Shown here in pieces: positions 23,406 to 31,491 of a stretch of 64,000 bases of DNA; positions within the stretch are counted from its first letter, which is position 1, and the number at the start of each line of letters is the position of its first letter. Origin of the DNA: a bacterium. GTDB lineage: Bacteria > Desulfobacterota > Binatia > HRBIN30 > CADEER01. Both the position numbers and the translations under genes were made by a program. The notes beneath the pieces were generated by a model. That model was not told the origin of the DNA. It saw only the letters and a list, made by a program, of their open reading frames with translations, and did not search any database. The DNA is taken from assembly GCA_019637795.1 (NCBI GenBank), contig JAHBUY010000006.1:50330-114329 (forward strand), written 5' to 3'.

Positions 23406-24689
23406 TCACTCGTCCGCGTCTCCCTGCCGGCGTCGTCGGGAGCGCTTCCCGTCCAGCGTCGCGCCGCGGCTCACGACGTCGGGGCCGAAGCGCTCGACGA
23501 GCGCATCGAGCGCGCGCGCCACGCGCCGCGAGCGCTCGACGCCCGGGGGGTCGAAGAGTGACATCTGCGGCTCGCCTTCGAACAGCGACACCGACACGCC
23601 GACCAGGCGGATCGGCTGCGCCCCGTCGTCGGCCCTGGCGAGCAGGCGCTCCGCGACCGGCCAGATCACCTCGGTGGTGTCGGCTGCTGACGGCAGCGTC
23701 TCCTGGCGGGTGAGCGTCGAGAAGTCGGCGCGGCGCAGCTTGAGCTGCACGACCTGGCCGCGCAGCCCGGCGCGGCGCAGCCGCCGCGCCACCTCCTCCA
23801 CCAGCCCGAGCACCGTCCGCCGCACCACGGCCCGATCGCGCACGTCCGCGAGAAACGTGCTCTCGTGTCCGACCGACTTGCGCCGCCGGTCGGGCACCAC
23901 CTGACGCGGATCCTCGCCATGCGCCAGGGCGTGGAAGTGCGCGCCCAGCGATTCCCCGAAGGTCTCCACCAGGCGCCCACGCGGCAGGCGCGCGACGGCT
24001 CCGATCGTCGACGCGCCGAGTTGGCGGAACCCCTGCATCGCCCTCGGTCCCGCCCCCCACAGGCGATGCACCGGCAGCTCGGCGAGGAATTCCGCGACGC
24101 CGTCGGGCGGCACGACGACCAGCCCGTCGGGCTTGCGGAGATCCGAGGCGATCTTCGCCAGGAACTTGCTCGGCGCGACGCCGATCGAGGCGGTGAGGCG
24201 CTCCTCGTCCCGTACCGCGTCCTTGATGCGGCGGGCGATCGCGGCGCCGTCGCCGAACAGGGCGCGACTGCCGGTGACGTCGAGGAATGCCTCGTCGATG
24301 CTGAGCGGTTCGATGAGGTCGGTGTAGCGTTCGAGAATCGCCATGAAGCGCGCCGACACCGCCGCATAGAGCCGCATGCGCGGCCGCAGGTACACGGCAT
24401 CGGGACACCGTCGGTACGCCTGCGAGATCGGCATCGCGGAATGGATGCCGAAGGCGCGCGCTTCGTACGACGCCGCGGCCACCACGCCGCGGCCGCGCCC
24501 GCCGCGCGGATCGGCGCCGACGACCAGGGGTCGGCCGGCGAGCGTCGGGTTCTCCCGCGCCTCGACCGCGGCGTAGAACGCGTCGAGGTCGACGTGGAGG
24601 ATGGTGCGCGGCCCGGCGGTCAGCGGCGCCACCTTGGAGCGACGGGGAGGCTGTGGTCTAACGCGGACATGACGGCGCTCGGCGAACAT
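23406..24689 (-). CDS. dinB: DNA polymerase IV (Y-family translesion polymerase)
   Basis: The 427-residue protein has the Y-family catalytic residues D34 in ILHVDLDAFYAAVE and D132/E133 in PLSIDEAFLDVTG, plus the HhH region LWGAGPRAMQG and a little-finger domain. Near the C-terminus, QMSLF (375-379) is a textbook beta-clamp-binding motif. DinB copies past damaged bases with low fidelity. The start at 24689 adds about 28 residues before the first conserved strand, so a start a little further in is possible. No LexA box was found upstream. It lies 85 bases from the divergent GFA-family gene. Confidence 0.93.
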   Translation of the reverse strand: MFAERRHVRVRPQPPRRSKVAPLTAGPRTILHVDLDAFYAAVEARENPTLAGRPLVVGADPRGGRGRGVVAAASYEARAFGIHSAMPISQAYRRCPDAVYLRPRMRLYAAVSARFMAILERYTDLIEPLSIDEAFLDVTGSRALFGDGAAIARRIKDAVRDEERLTASIGVAPSKFLAKIASDLRKPDGLVVVPPDGVAEFLAELPVHRLWGAGPRAMQGFRQLGASTIGAVARLPRGRLVETFGESLGAHFHALAHGEDPRQVVPDRRRKSVGHESTFLADVRDRAVVRRTVLGLVEEVARRLRRAGLRGQVVQLKLRRADFSTLTRQETLPSAADTTEVIWPVAERLLARADDGAQPIRLVGVSVSLFEGEPQMSLFDPPGVERSRRVARALDALVERFGPDVVSRGATLDGKRSRRRRQGDADE

Positions 24690-24774
24690 TCCCTCCCGCC
24701 ACCGGCGCGGCAGGTCAAGGTCGCCGCCCCCGGGGCGGTGCGCGCGCCTCGTCCGTCGGCGCGGAGGAGAAGCG

Positions 24775-25161
24775 ATGAACGTCCATGAGGGCGGGTGCCA
24801 CTGCGGGGCGGTCCGCTTCCGGGTGACCGTCGAGCGCTACGAGGCCCTCGAATGCAACTGCTCGATGTGCCGCAAGAAGGCGCTCCTGCACCTCATCGTG
24901 CCGCGGGATCGCTTCACCCTGTTGTCGGGCGGCGACCGGCTGAGCACGTATCGCTTCAACACCGGCATCGCCCAGCACACCTTCTGTCAGACCTGCGGCA
25001 TCCATCCATTCTACGTCCCGCGCTCGCATCCGAACGACATCGACGTGAACGTGCGCTGCCTCGACGGTGACGCGATGGCGCGCTTCGCGATCACGCCGTT
25101 CGACGGCGCGAACTGGGAAGCGACGGTCGCCCGCATCCAGGGCACGGACGAGTCGCGCTGA
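24775..25161 (+). CDS. GFA-family (CENP-V/glutathione-dependent formaldehyde-activating-like) zinc protein
   Basis: The ATG at 24775 follows GGAGGAGAAGCG. The 128-residue protein has the family's zinc-binding cysteines in GGCHCGAVRF, CNCSMCRKK and FCQTCG, in the usual order. The founding member was described as formaldehyde-activating with glutathione, but most members have no proven activity and may bind thiol adducts. It is a single gene, followed by the terminator hairpin that belongs to the convergent ompA-like gene. Confidence 0.9.
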   Translation: MNVHEGGCHCGAVRFRVTVERYEALECNCSMCRKKALLHLIVPRDRFTLLSGGDRLSTYRFNTGIAQHTFCQTCGIHPFYVPRSHPNDIDVNVRCLDGDAMARFAITPFDGANWEATVARIQGTDESR

Positions 25162-25227
25162 GCCGCCCCCGCGTCCCCGCCGTGAGCAACCCGCCCGCGG
25201 GGCGCGGGATGGACCCAGGCAGCGCGC

Positions 25228-25263
25228 AAAAAAAGAGGGCGAGGCGCTGTGCGCCTCGCCCTC
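25228..25263 (-). terminator. rho-independent terminator of the OmpA-family gene
   Basis: On the reverse strand a perfect 13-base stem (GAGGGCGAGGCGC at 25235-25247 pairing with 25251-25263, loop of 3) is followed by seven T residues (25234-25228). It lies just after the OmpA-family stop at 25286. It is the clearest intrinsic terminator in the window. Confidence 0.93.
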
Positions 25264-25285
25264 GTGTAGCCGATGGATCGTGACG

Positions 25286-26299
25286 TTACTGGTTGGTGAC
25301 CACCAACTCGGTACGGCGGTTCTGGGCCCGACCCTCCGCGGTATCGTTGCTCGCCACCGGATTCCGCTTGCCGAAGCCCTTGGCCGTCAGGCGCGACGCC
25401 GGGATGCCGCACTTGATCAGCCAGTTGCGCACCGCGTCGGCGCGACGCTCGGACAGCTTCATGTTGTAGGCATCGCTGCCGATGCTGTCGGTGTGGCCCT
25501 GGCAGGAGACGTCGATCGAGGGCTCCGCCTTGAGCTGGCTGCACGCCTGCTCGAGGATGGGCACCGCGTCGGGACGGATGTTGTACTTGTCGAAGTCGAA
25601 GTTGACGCCGCGGAGGACGATCTTCTTCTTCATCGGCGCGGCGGCCGGGGCCGGCGGCGGCGGCGGCGCCGGAGCGGGCGGCGGCGGCGGCGCCTCCTGC
25701 GACTGCTGCACCATCAGCTCGATGCCGGTGGTGACGAAACGGACGTCGCCGACGCCGTGCACGCGCTGGTACTGACGCGTCCAGTTCCCGAACAGGCCGA
25801 GGCCGACGTTGTCGTTGATGTTGTAGTTGATGCCACCGCCGGTCTGGAAGCCGCCGGAGGTGTCGCTGATCGCGCTCGGCGCGCTGGCGAAGCCGGTCAT
25901 GCCGCCGCCGAGGATGTCACCATAGATCTCGAGCGGGCCGACCGGCAGCGACAGGCGCGGGCCCGCCAGGTAGCTCACCGCCCAGGTGTCGTTGTCGTTC
26001 AGGCCGCGCGTGCAGCCGGTGCAGGGGCTGGCCCCGCCGCCGATCAACTGCAGCTCGCCCATCAAGCCCAGGTTGAGCTGCAGATCCTTGTCGTCGAAGA
26101 ACTTGTACCCCATGAACGGGGCGAGCGAACCGCCGGTCTGTACATAACGGTCGAGCGCGTTGAGCGGCACCATGACGCCCGCGTCTACGCCGCCGAACCA
26201 CCGCCCCTGCATCTCCTCGGCGATGCCGACCCGTGGTGTCGAGGCAACGAGTGCCCCGAGAACACCTACCGTGGCCAAGTACCTAAGAGTTTGTCTCAT
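25286..26299 (-). CDS. OmpA-family outer-membrane protein
   Basis: The ATG at 26299 follows GGAGGAGG and gives 337 residues. A signal peptide (MRQTLRYLATVGVLGALVAS) precedes an N-terminal beta-barrel-like half of about 190 residues rich in alternating hydrophobic and aromatic strands, then a Pro/Ala linker and a C-terminal OmpA domain. That domain has VNFDFDKYNIRPDAVPIL, GHTDSIGSDAYNMKLSERRA and NRRTELVV, with the Asp and Arg that hold diaminopimelate of peptidoglycan. It should anchor the outer membrane to the wall. A strong RBS and a strong terminator suggest high expression. Confidence 0.92.
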   Translation of the reverse strand: MRQTLRYLATVGVLGALVASTPRVGIAEEMQGRWFGGVDAGVMVPLNALDRYVQTGGSLAPFMGYKFFDDKDLQLNLGLMGELQLIGGGASPCTGCTRGLNDNDTWAVSYLAGPRLSLPVGPLEIYGDILGGGMTGFASAPSAISDTSGGFQTGGGINYNINDNVGLGLFGNWTRQYQRVHGVGDVRFVTTGIELMVQQSQEAPPPPPAPAPPPPPAPAAAPMKKKIVLRGVNFDFDKYNIRPDAVPILEQACSQLKAEPSIDVSCQGHTDSIGSDAYNMKLSERRADAVRNWLIKCGIPASRLTAKGFGKRNPVASNDTAEGRAQNRRTELVVTNQ

Positions 26300-26372
26300 C
26301 TGCCACCTCCTCCGCGATGGATGATCCGGTGTGTCGTGATGACAACGTTTTGCGCTTTGCCACCGCTGACGG

Positions 26373-26431
26373 CGCCTTGTCAAGCGATCAACTTGCGCGA
26401 TCCTCCGTCATGTTACGGCCCGCCTTGTCAA
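26373..26431. repeat. direct repeat upstream of the OmpA-family gene
   Basis: The 11-mer CGCCTTGTCAA occurs at 26373-26383 and 26421-26431, 48 bases apart, in the AT-richer 177-base gap between recR and the OmpA-family gene. Read toward ompA, each contains TTGACAAGGCG, a -35-like TTGACA. They may be alternative promoter elements or a regulator site; no convincing -10 was fixed. Confidence 0.4.
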
Positions 26432-26476
26432 TTGACACACGGACAGCCGGCGGGCAATGGGGCGCCTAAATTTTTC

Positions 26477-27076
26477 TCACATGTCGCGTCGCCCTTCGAG
26501 GGCGCGGCCGAGGGTCGCGAGATCGGCGTACTCGACGTCCCCCCCCATGGGAATGCCGTGGGCGATGCGGGTCACCCGCACACCGAGCGGCTTGATGAGG
26601 CGCGCCAGGTAGAGCGCCGTCGCCTCCCCCTCGGTGGTCGGATTGGTGGCGATGATCACCTCCTGCACCCCGTGCTCGCCCAGGCGGCGGAGGAGCGACG
26701 TCACGTTCAGATCGTCGGGGCCGACCCCGTCGAGCGGCGCGAGGGTGCCGCCGAGCACGTGATAGCGGCCGCTGAAGCCGCCGGACCGTTCGACGGCGGC
26801 GAGGTCGGCGGATTCCTCGACGACGCAGAGGACATCACCGCGACGCCGCGGATCGCCGCACAGCTCGCACGGATCGCTGCCGGCCAGCGCGCAACACTGC
26901 GAACAGGTCCGCAGGTCGTCGCGCAGCGCCGCCAGGGCCGCCGCCAGCGCCTCGACATCGCCCCGCTCGGTGCGGCTGAGGTGAAAGGCCAGCCGGGTGG
27001 CGGTCTTCTCACCGATGCCGGGGAGTTTCGTCAGCTCTTGAATGACCCGCGCCAGCGGCGCCGGTACCGTTGCCAT
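26477..27076 (-). CDS. recR: recombination mediator protein RecR
   Basis: The ATG at 27076 follows GGAGGAGGG and gives 199 residues, the usual RecR length. It has the helix-hairpin-helix LPGIGEKTATRLAFHL (18-33), a zinc site C58, C61, C70, C73, and a Toprim domain with VVEES (85-89) and NPTTEGEATA (145-154). RecR works with RecO/RecF to load RecA at gaps. It is the last gene of the leftward dnaX-ybaB-recR operon, 43 bases after ybaB. Confidence 0.96.
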   Translation of the reverse strand: MATVPAPLARVIQELTKLPGIGEKTATRLAFHLSRTERGDVEALAAALAALRDDLRTCSQCCALAGSDPCELCGDPRRRGDVLCVVEESADLAAVERSGGFSGRYHVLGGTLAPLDGVGPDDLNVTSLLRRLGEHGVQEVIIATNPTTEGEATALYLARLIKPLGVRVTRIAHGIPMGGDVEYADLATLGRALEGRRDM

Positions 27077-27119
27077 CGGTGTTGCCCTCCTCCACCGCCC
27101 CGAGTCGATCGCGCAGCGC

Positions 27120-27440
27120 TCACCCCATGCCCGGCAGCTTGAGCCCACCCGTGAGCTTGCTCATCTCGTCGGCCATCTGCTGCTGCGCGCTGCGCAGCGC
27201 CTGATTCACCGCCGCGATCACCAGGTCCTGCAGCATCTCCACGTCGCCGCCGGCGAGGGCGGCGGGCTCGATCTGCAGGCGCACCAACTCGAGACGGCCG
27301 TTCACGGTCGCGCGCACCATGCCGCCGCCGGCACTGGCCTCGACGCTGCGCGCCGCCGCCTCCTCCTGGACGCGCTGCAACCGCTCCTGGAGATCCTGCG
27401 CCTGCTTGAACAGATCACCGAGCCCCGGCACCTTGCTCAT
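27120..27440 (-). CDS. ybaB: YbaB/EbfC nucleoid-associated protein
   Basis: The 106-residue protein has the family pattern: an N-terminal helix (GDLFKQAQDLQERLQRVQEE), a beta sheet with GGGMVRATVNGRLELVRLQI, and a C-terminal helix ending in SKLTGGLKLPGMG. YbaB dimers bind DNA and compact the nucleoid. Its ATG overlaps the dnaX stop (ATGA), and recR follows, the order conserved across many bacteria. Confidence 0.95.
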   Translation of the reverse strand: MSKVPGLGDLFKQAQDLQERLQRVQEEAAARSVEASAGGGMVRATVNGRLELVRLQIEPAALAGGDVEMLQDLVIAAVNQALRSAQQQMADEMSKLTGGLKLPGMG

Positions 27441-29095
27441 TTCCCCTCCCGGCGGCGCGGCCGCCGCTCGCGCACTTCCGCCACCTCGCCGCCGAGGATC
27501 TCGACCGCGGCCTTGACGGCGGGATTCTGCAACGCGGCGCTGGTGAGCTCGGCGGTGCTCGGGCGCGGTGGCTCAACGGGCGCGTTGCCGTTGCTGGCGT
27601 CGCCGACCTCGACCTGGACGCGCAGCGGCCGCCCGAAGAAGCGGCCTGCCAGCTCCTCGATCAACGACAGATGATCGCGCCGCGACAGGTAGTCGAAGCG
27701 GAATCCGCGCGGCACCGCCAGGATCGCGACGTCGGCATCGAGCTGGCGCACCGCGCACTTCGCGAGATGATCGGCCAGCGTCGGCCGCTCCGCGTGCGCG
27801 AACGCGACGAAGTCCTCCCACCCCCCGTTTCCGGCCGACGCGGGCACCGGCGGCGGCGCGGATGGCGCGGTGGTGGCCGCGCGCGCCGCCGGCGCGGCGG
27901 CCGCCGGGCGCGGCGCCGGCGCCGACGTCGCCGCGCGCGCCGGCGCACCGCTGCCGCCGCGCAGGCGTGCCTCGAGATCGGCGAGCCGCTGCAGGACCTC
28001 CTCGATCGGCAGCAGGGCCGGCAGCGTCGCCAACTTCAGCAACGCCATCTCGAGCACCAGCTTCGGATACGGCGTGCGCGCCACCTCCTCGTCGGCCGCG
28101 AGCAGCACGTGGAAGGCGCGGTCGCAATCCACCGCCGCGGCGCGCGCCGCCTGGGCGCGCAGCGCCGCCAACTCGTCGTCGGCCATGTCGGGCAGAACGG
28201 CGCCGTTGCTCACCTTGGCCACCGCGAGATTGCGGAAGTGCTCGAGCAGGTCGCGGGTGAAGCGGCGGAGGTCGCAGCCGCGCTTGTAGGCGTCGTCGAG
28301 CGGCGCCAGGACGCGCGCCGGATCGCGATCGATCACGGCGTCGGCCAGCGCCGCGATCACCGCGCGATCGGCGAGCCCGAGCACGTCGAGCACCGCCGCG
28401 TCCGCGACGTCGGCGCCGGCGAGCACCTGGTCGAGCAGCGACTGCGCGTCGCGCATGCTGCCCTCGCCCTCGCGGGCCAGGGTGAAGAGCGCCCGGTCGC
28501 TGATCGCGACGCCGTCGGCGTCGACGATCTGGCGCAGGCGGGCGACCACCTGGCGCAGCGGAATGCGGCGGAAGTCGTAGCGCTGACAGCGCGACTGCAC
28601 CGTCGCCGGCAACTTGTGCGGGTCGGTGGTGGCGAAGATGAACTTGACGTGCGGCGGCGGCTCCTCGAGCGTCTTCAACAGCGCGTTGAAGGCGCTGTTG
28701 GAGAGCATGTGCACCTCGTCGATGATGTAGATCTTGAAGCGGCTCTTCGCCGCCTGGTAGCGCACGTTCTCGATGATCTCGCGCACGTCGTCGACGCCGG
28801 TGTTGGAGGCGCCGTCGATCTCGAGCACGTCGACCGCGCTGCCGGCGGTGATCTCGCGGCAGTTCGCGCACTCGTTGCAGGGGGTCGGCGTCGGCCCGCG
28901 CTCGCAGTTGAGCGCCTTGGCGAGGACGCGCGCCGCCGTCGTCTTGCCGACGCCGCGCACGCCGGTGAAGAGGAAGGCGTGCGCCACGCGGCCGGCGCGA
29001 ATGGCGTTGCTGAGCGTGCGGGCGACGTGCTCCTGACCGACGAGATCCTCGAAGGTCTGCGGCCGCCACCGGCGGGCCGACACGAGATACGTCAC
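27437..29095 (-). CDS. dnaX: DNA polymerase III subunit gamma/tau
   Basis: The start is taken as the GTG at 29095 (then TYLVSARRWRPQTFEDLVGQ), preceded by GAGGGTGAA; an in-frame GTG at 29152 lies inside the SRP RNA gene and is rejected. The 552-residue AAA+ protein has a Walker A GVRGVGKT (45-52), a zinc module C64/C73/C76/C79, Walker B YIIDEVHM (123-130) and an SRC arginine-finger motif (168-170). An Ala/Pro linker (about 385-430) leads to a C-terminal domain. It loads the sliding clamp. No frameshift slippery run was searched in detail. Confidence 0.95.
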   Translation of the reverse strand: MTYLVSARRWRPQTFEDLVGQEHVARTLSNAIRAGRVAHAFLFTGVRGVGKTTAARVLAKALNCERGPTPTPCNECANCREITAGSAVDVLEIDGASNTGVDDVREIIENVRYQAAKSRFKIYIIDEVHMLSNSAFNALLKTLEEPPPHVKFIFATTDPHKLPATVQSRCQRYDFRRIPLRQVVARLRQIVDADGVAISDRALFTLAREGEGSMRDAQSLLDQVLAGADVADAAVLDVLGLADRAVIAALADAVIDRDPARVLAPLDDAYKRGCDLRRFTRDLLEHFRNLAVAKVSNGAVLPDMADDELAALRAQAARAAAVDCDRAFHVLLAADEEVARTPYPKLVLEMALLKLATLPALLPIEEVLQRLADLEARLRGGSGAPARAATSAPAPRPAAAAPAARAATTAPSAPPPVPASAGNGGWEDFVAFAHAERPTLADHLAKCAVRQLDADVAILAVPRGFRFDYLSRRDHLSLIEELAGRFFGRPLRVQVEVGDASNGNAPVEPPRPSTAELTSAALQNPAVKAAVEILGGEVAEVRERRPRRREGK

Positions 29096-29126
29096 TTCAC
29101 CCTCGCCCTCGCCGGAGTGGGTACCA

Positions 29127-29232
29127 GTGATAGCTAGGCTTCCCCGCGGCACAGAGAGGGAGTCGGTACCGCTGCTTCCTTCCGGACCTGACGGGGTTCG
29201 CGACGCTCCCTTGCGCGGGACCTAGCTATCAC
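29127..29232 (-). ncRNA. ffs: small signal recognition particle RNA (4.5S-like)
   Basis: The reverse strand contains GGTCCGGAAGGAAGCAGC, the nearly invariant SRP RNA domain IV loop (+ strand 29171-29188). It is flanked by a long stem: the two ends GTGATAGCTAGG (29232-29221) and CCTAGCTATCAC (29138-29127) are perfect complements. The length is about 106 nt, the small SRP RNA type of Gram-negative bacteria. It lies just upstream of dnaX and downstream of a tRNA-Ser gene, a common arrangement. Confidence 0.95.
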
Positions 29233-29315
29233 TCGTACTCACGCGTACTCACTCGCGACGCCTCCATTGCTACTCCCACCCCATCCACGGCGCAACCGCG
29301 CGCGGCGCGCGCGAA

Positions 29316-29401
29316 CGGAGAGGGTGGGATTCGAACCCACGATACCTTTTGGGTATACGCGCTCTCCAGGCGCGCCCCTTCGACCACTCGGGCACCTCTC
29401 C
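29316..29401 (-). tRNA. tRNA-Ser (GGA anticodon)
   Basis: The reverse strand folds as a class II tRNA: acceptor GGAGAGG (from 29401) pairs with CCTCTCC ending at 29317, with G discriminator at 29316. The anticodon loop is CTGGAGA between CGCGC and GCGCG stems, anticodon GGA at 29367-29365, and the T-loop is GGTTCGAATCC. The long variable arm marks tRNA-Ser. CCA is not encoded (GTTCGC follows), so it must be added by the CCA enzyme. Confidence 0.96.
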
Positions 29402-29529
29402 ATGCGCCGCGGTACGGTGCCCGTTCGCCGTCGCGACGTCAACGGGGTGGCGACGGCGACTCCCGCCGATCATCGCGTCGCGGCCTGCGTTGACCTGCGC
29501 GGCGGCGCGCACTAGATCGGCGCGGCGTC

Positions 29530-30219
29530 ATGACCGTCCCCTGCCCCGCGTGCGGCGCGCCGACGTCGGCCGGCGATCACACCTGCGCGCGGTGCGGGCA
29601 ACGGCTGACCACGGCGGCGCCGCTGCCCGAGGGCATCGCCACCGGCCCCGGCATGCTGGTATCCGCGGGCTTCGGCCGACGCACGCTGGCACGGCTGCTC
29701 GATCTCGTGCTCACCGGCTTCCTCGGCGGCGCGCTGGCCGCGGTGATGCTGCTGGCGCTGGGCGGCGACGAGGCGCTGCTCGACCGCAACCTGCCCGCGG
29801 CGGGATTCGAGATGTGGCTGGCGCGGACGCTGATGATGCTCACCTACCACGGCGTCGCCGAATCGCTGGGCGGCGCGACGCTGGGCAAGCTCATCTTCTC
29901 CCTCGACGTGGTCGGCGAGGACGGGCTCCCCATCTCGCTCGGGCGCGGTCTGTTGCGCAACCTGTGGGTCCTGGTCGACAGCCTCGCCTTCGGGCTCGTC
30001 GCCTACGTCGCCATGCGCCGCTCGCCGCGACACCAGCGGCTCGGCGACCGCCACGCGCGCACGCTCGTCGTGCACCGCCGCGATCTGCCCGCCGCCGCCC
30101 GCCGCCGCCCGGCGACGGTGGCGCACGGCATCCTGATCGGCCTCGCCTTCGCCGCCGCGATCTGCGCCCTCGCCATCCTGCTCGCCGGCGCCGCGGCGCC
30201 GACCGAACCCACGGCTTGA
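29530..30219 (+). CDS. zinc-ribbon plus RDD-domain membrane protein
   Basis: The 229-residue protein starts with a zinc ribbon (CPACGAPTSAGDHTCARCG, two CxxC pairs) followed by an RDD domain: FGRRTLARLLDLVLTGF carries the Arg-Asp-Asp-type signature, then TLGKLIFSLDVVGEDG and a DRHARTLVVHR tail. About three to four membrane segments follow, the last at 190-210. RDD proteins are small inner-membrane proteins of uncertain, possibly transport-related, function. It is the first gene of the accessory stretch after tRNA-Ser(GGA) and is transcribed rightward. Confidence 0.85.
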   Translation: MTVPCPACGAPTSAGDHTCARCGQRLTTAAPLPEGIATGPGMLVSAGFGRRTLARLLDLVLTGFLGGALAAVMLLALGGDEALLDRNLPAAGFEMWLARTLMMLTYHGVAESLGGATLGKLIFSLDVVGEDGLPISLGRGLLRNLWVLVDSLAFGLVAYVAMRRSPRHQRLGDRHARTLVVHRRDLPAAARRRPATVAHGILIGLAFAAAICALAILLAGAAAPTEPTA

Positions 30220-30263
30220 TCGCGCCGCCGTTCGCAGGCAGGGAGAGCGCGGAGGAGCGCCGC

Positions 30264-31142
30264 ATGGATCTCGGCCGTCTCGGCGTCTGGACCTTTCTCG
30301 ACCTGATGAGCGCCGGCGAGGCCGCCGCCTTCGCCCAGCGCGTCGAGGCGCTCGGCTACACGACCCTCTGGCTGCCGGAGGCGATCGGCCGCGATCCCTT
30401 CGCCCTGCTCGGCTTTCTCGCCGCGCGCACCACACGGCTGCAGCTCGCCACCGGCATCGCCAACATCTACGCGCGCGACCCGATGACCATGCGCGCGGTC
30501 CAGCAGACGCTGGCCGAGCTCTCGGGCGGCCGGTTCATCCTCGGCCTCGGCGTCTCCCACGCGCATCTGGTGAGCGGCGTCCGCGGCCACGAGTACAAGC
30601 AGCCGATCCCCGCCATGCGCGAGTACCTGGACGCGATGGCCGGCGCGCTCTATCGGGCCGTCGAGCCGGCCGAGGAGGCGCCGATCATGCTCGCGGCGCT
30701 GCGGCCGGCGATGCTACGCCTGGCGCGCGCCCGGGCGCGCGGCGCGCATCCGTACTTCACCACCCCGGAGCACACCGCCCGGGCGCGCGAGATCCTCGGC
30801 CCCGATGCCTGGCTGGCGCCGGAGCAGAAGGTCCTCCTCGACACCGACCCGGGGCGCGCCCGCGCCACGGCGCGGGCGACGATGCAGATCTACCTCGGGC
30901 TGCCGAACTACCAGAACAACCTCCGCTGGCTCGGCTTCACCGACGACGACATCGCCAACGGCGGCAGCGACCGCCTGGTCGACGCCATCGTCGCCTGGGG
31001 GGACGAGCAGGCGATCCGCGATCGCATCCGCGCCCACCACGACGCCGGCGCCAATCACGTCTGCATCCAACCCCTGCGCGTCGATGGCGTCCCCGGCCCC
31101 GATCTGACCGTGCTCGAGGCGCTCGCGCCGGCACGCCGCTGA
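30264..31142 (+). CDS. LLM-class F420-dependent oxidoreductase (TIGR03620-like)
   Basis: The ATG at 30264 is preceded by GGAGGAGCG and gives 292 residues. The opening DLGRLGVWTFLDLMSAGEA and GYTTLWLPEAIGRDPFALLG, then RLQLATGIANIYARDPMTM, are typical of luciferase-like monooxygenases of the F420-dependent TIGR03620 type. The GGRFILGLGVSH turn is also present. F420 in place of flavin is inferred from family. The substrate is unknown. It lies in the accessory region between the two tRNA-Ser genes. Confidence 0.88.
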   Translation: MDLGRLGVWTFLDLMSAGEAAAFAQRVEALGYTTLWLPEAIGRDPFALLGFLAARTTRLQLATGIANIYARDPMTMRAVQQTLAELSGGRFILGLGVSHAHLVSGVRGHEYKQPIPAMREYLDAMAGALYRAVEPAEEAPIMLAALRPAMLRLARARARGAHPYFTTPEHTARAREILGPDAWLAPEQKVLLDTDPGRARATARATMQIYLGLPNYQNNLRWLGFTDDDIANGGSDRLVDAIVAWGDEQAIRDRIRAHHDAGANHVCIQPLRVDGVPGPDLTVLEALAPARR

Positions 31143-31204
31143 CGAAAATCGCGGCTGCGGCGCCGCCGGGCCTCTGCTAGTCCTGACGCCCGAGAGGATC
31201 CGCG

Positions 31205-31480
31205 ATGCGCCGACTCGCCCGTACGATCACCCTCCTGGCCGCCGCCCTGCTGCTGACCACCACGCCGGCGCTGCGCGCCCACGCGGTCGAGGGCGGCAAC
31301 GCCGACACCGACATCGACGACGACGAGGGCGTCGACGTGCCGTCCGGCAAGGTCCGCGATCCCGACGAGATCGCGCCGCCGGACGCCAAGCCGCGCGCCC
31401 ACGACGAGATTCCGTTTCCGGACGCCAAGCCGCGCGCCCACGACGAGATCCAGCCGCCCGACATCACGATCCCGCAGTAG
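31205..31480 (+). CDS. small exported acidic protein with internal repeat
   Basis: The 91-residue protein has a signal peptide (MRRLARTITLLAAALLLTTT, cleavage near AHA-V) and an acidic, Pro-rich mature part. The peptide PDAKPRAHDEI occurs twice exactly, with a diverged earlier copy. At the DNA level a 32-base unit is perfectly duplicated with a 39-base (13-codon) period (31379-31410 and 31418-31449), which points to a recent tandem duplication. The family is not recognised. It is convergent with the metallopeptidase-like gene. Confidence 0.7.
   Translation: MRRLARTITLLAAALLLTTTPALRAHAVEGGNADTDIDDDEGVDVPSGKVRDPDEIAPPDAKPRAHDEIPFPDAKPRAHDEIQPPDITIPQ
31379..31449 (+). repeat. 32-bp tandem duplication within the small exported protein gene
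   Basis: The 32 bases at 31379-31410 recur identically at 31418-31449, a 39-base period, so the reading frame is kept. The repeat encodes PDAKPRAHDEI twice. Perfect identity suggests recent expansion or slippage; this could be a variable-length locus. Confidence 0.9.
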
Positions 31481-31491
31481 CCGGGGCGCGG

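Noticed and set aside
29096..29152. Upstream GTG start for dnaX
   Set aside because: It lies inside the SRP RNA gene; the GTG at 29095 has a Shine-Dalgarno and begins at the conserved family N-terminus.
31379..31449. Possible CRISPR-like repeats
   Set aside because: Only two tandem copies with a 7-base spacer inside a coding frame; a protein repeat, not an array.
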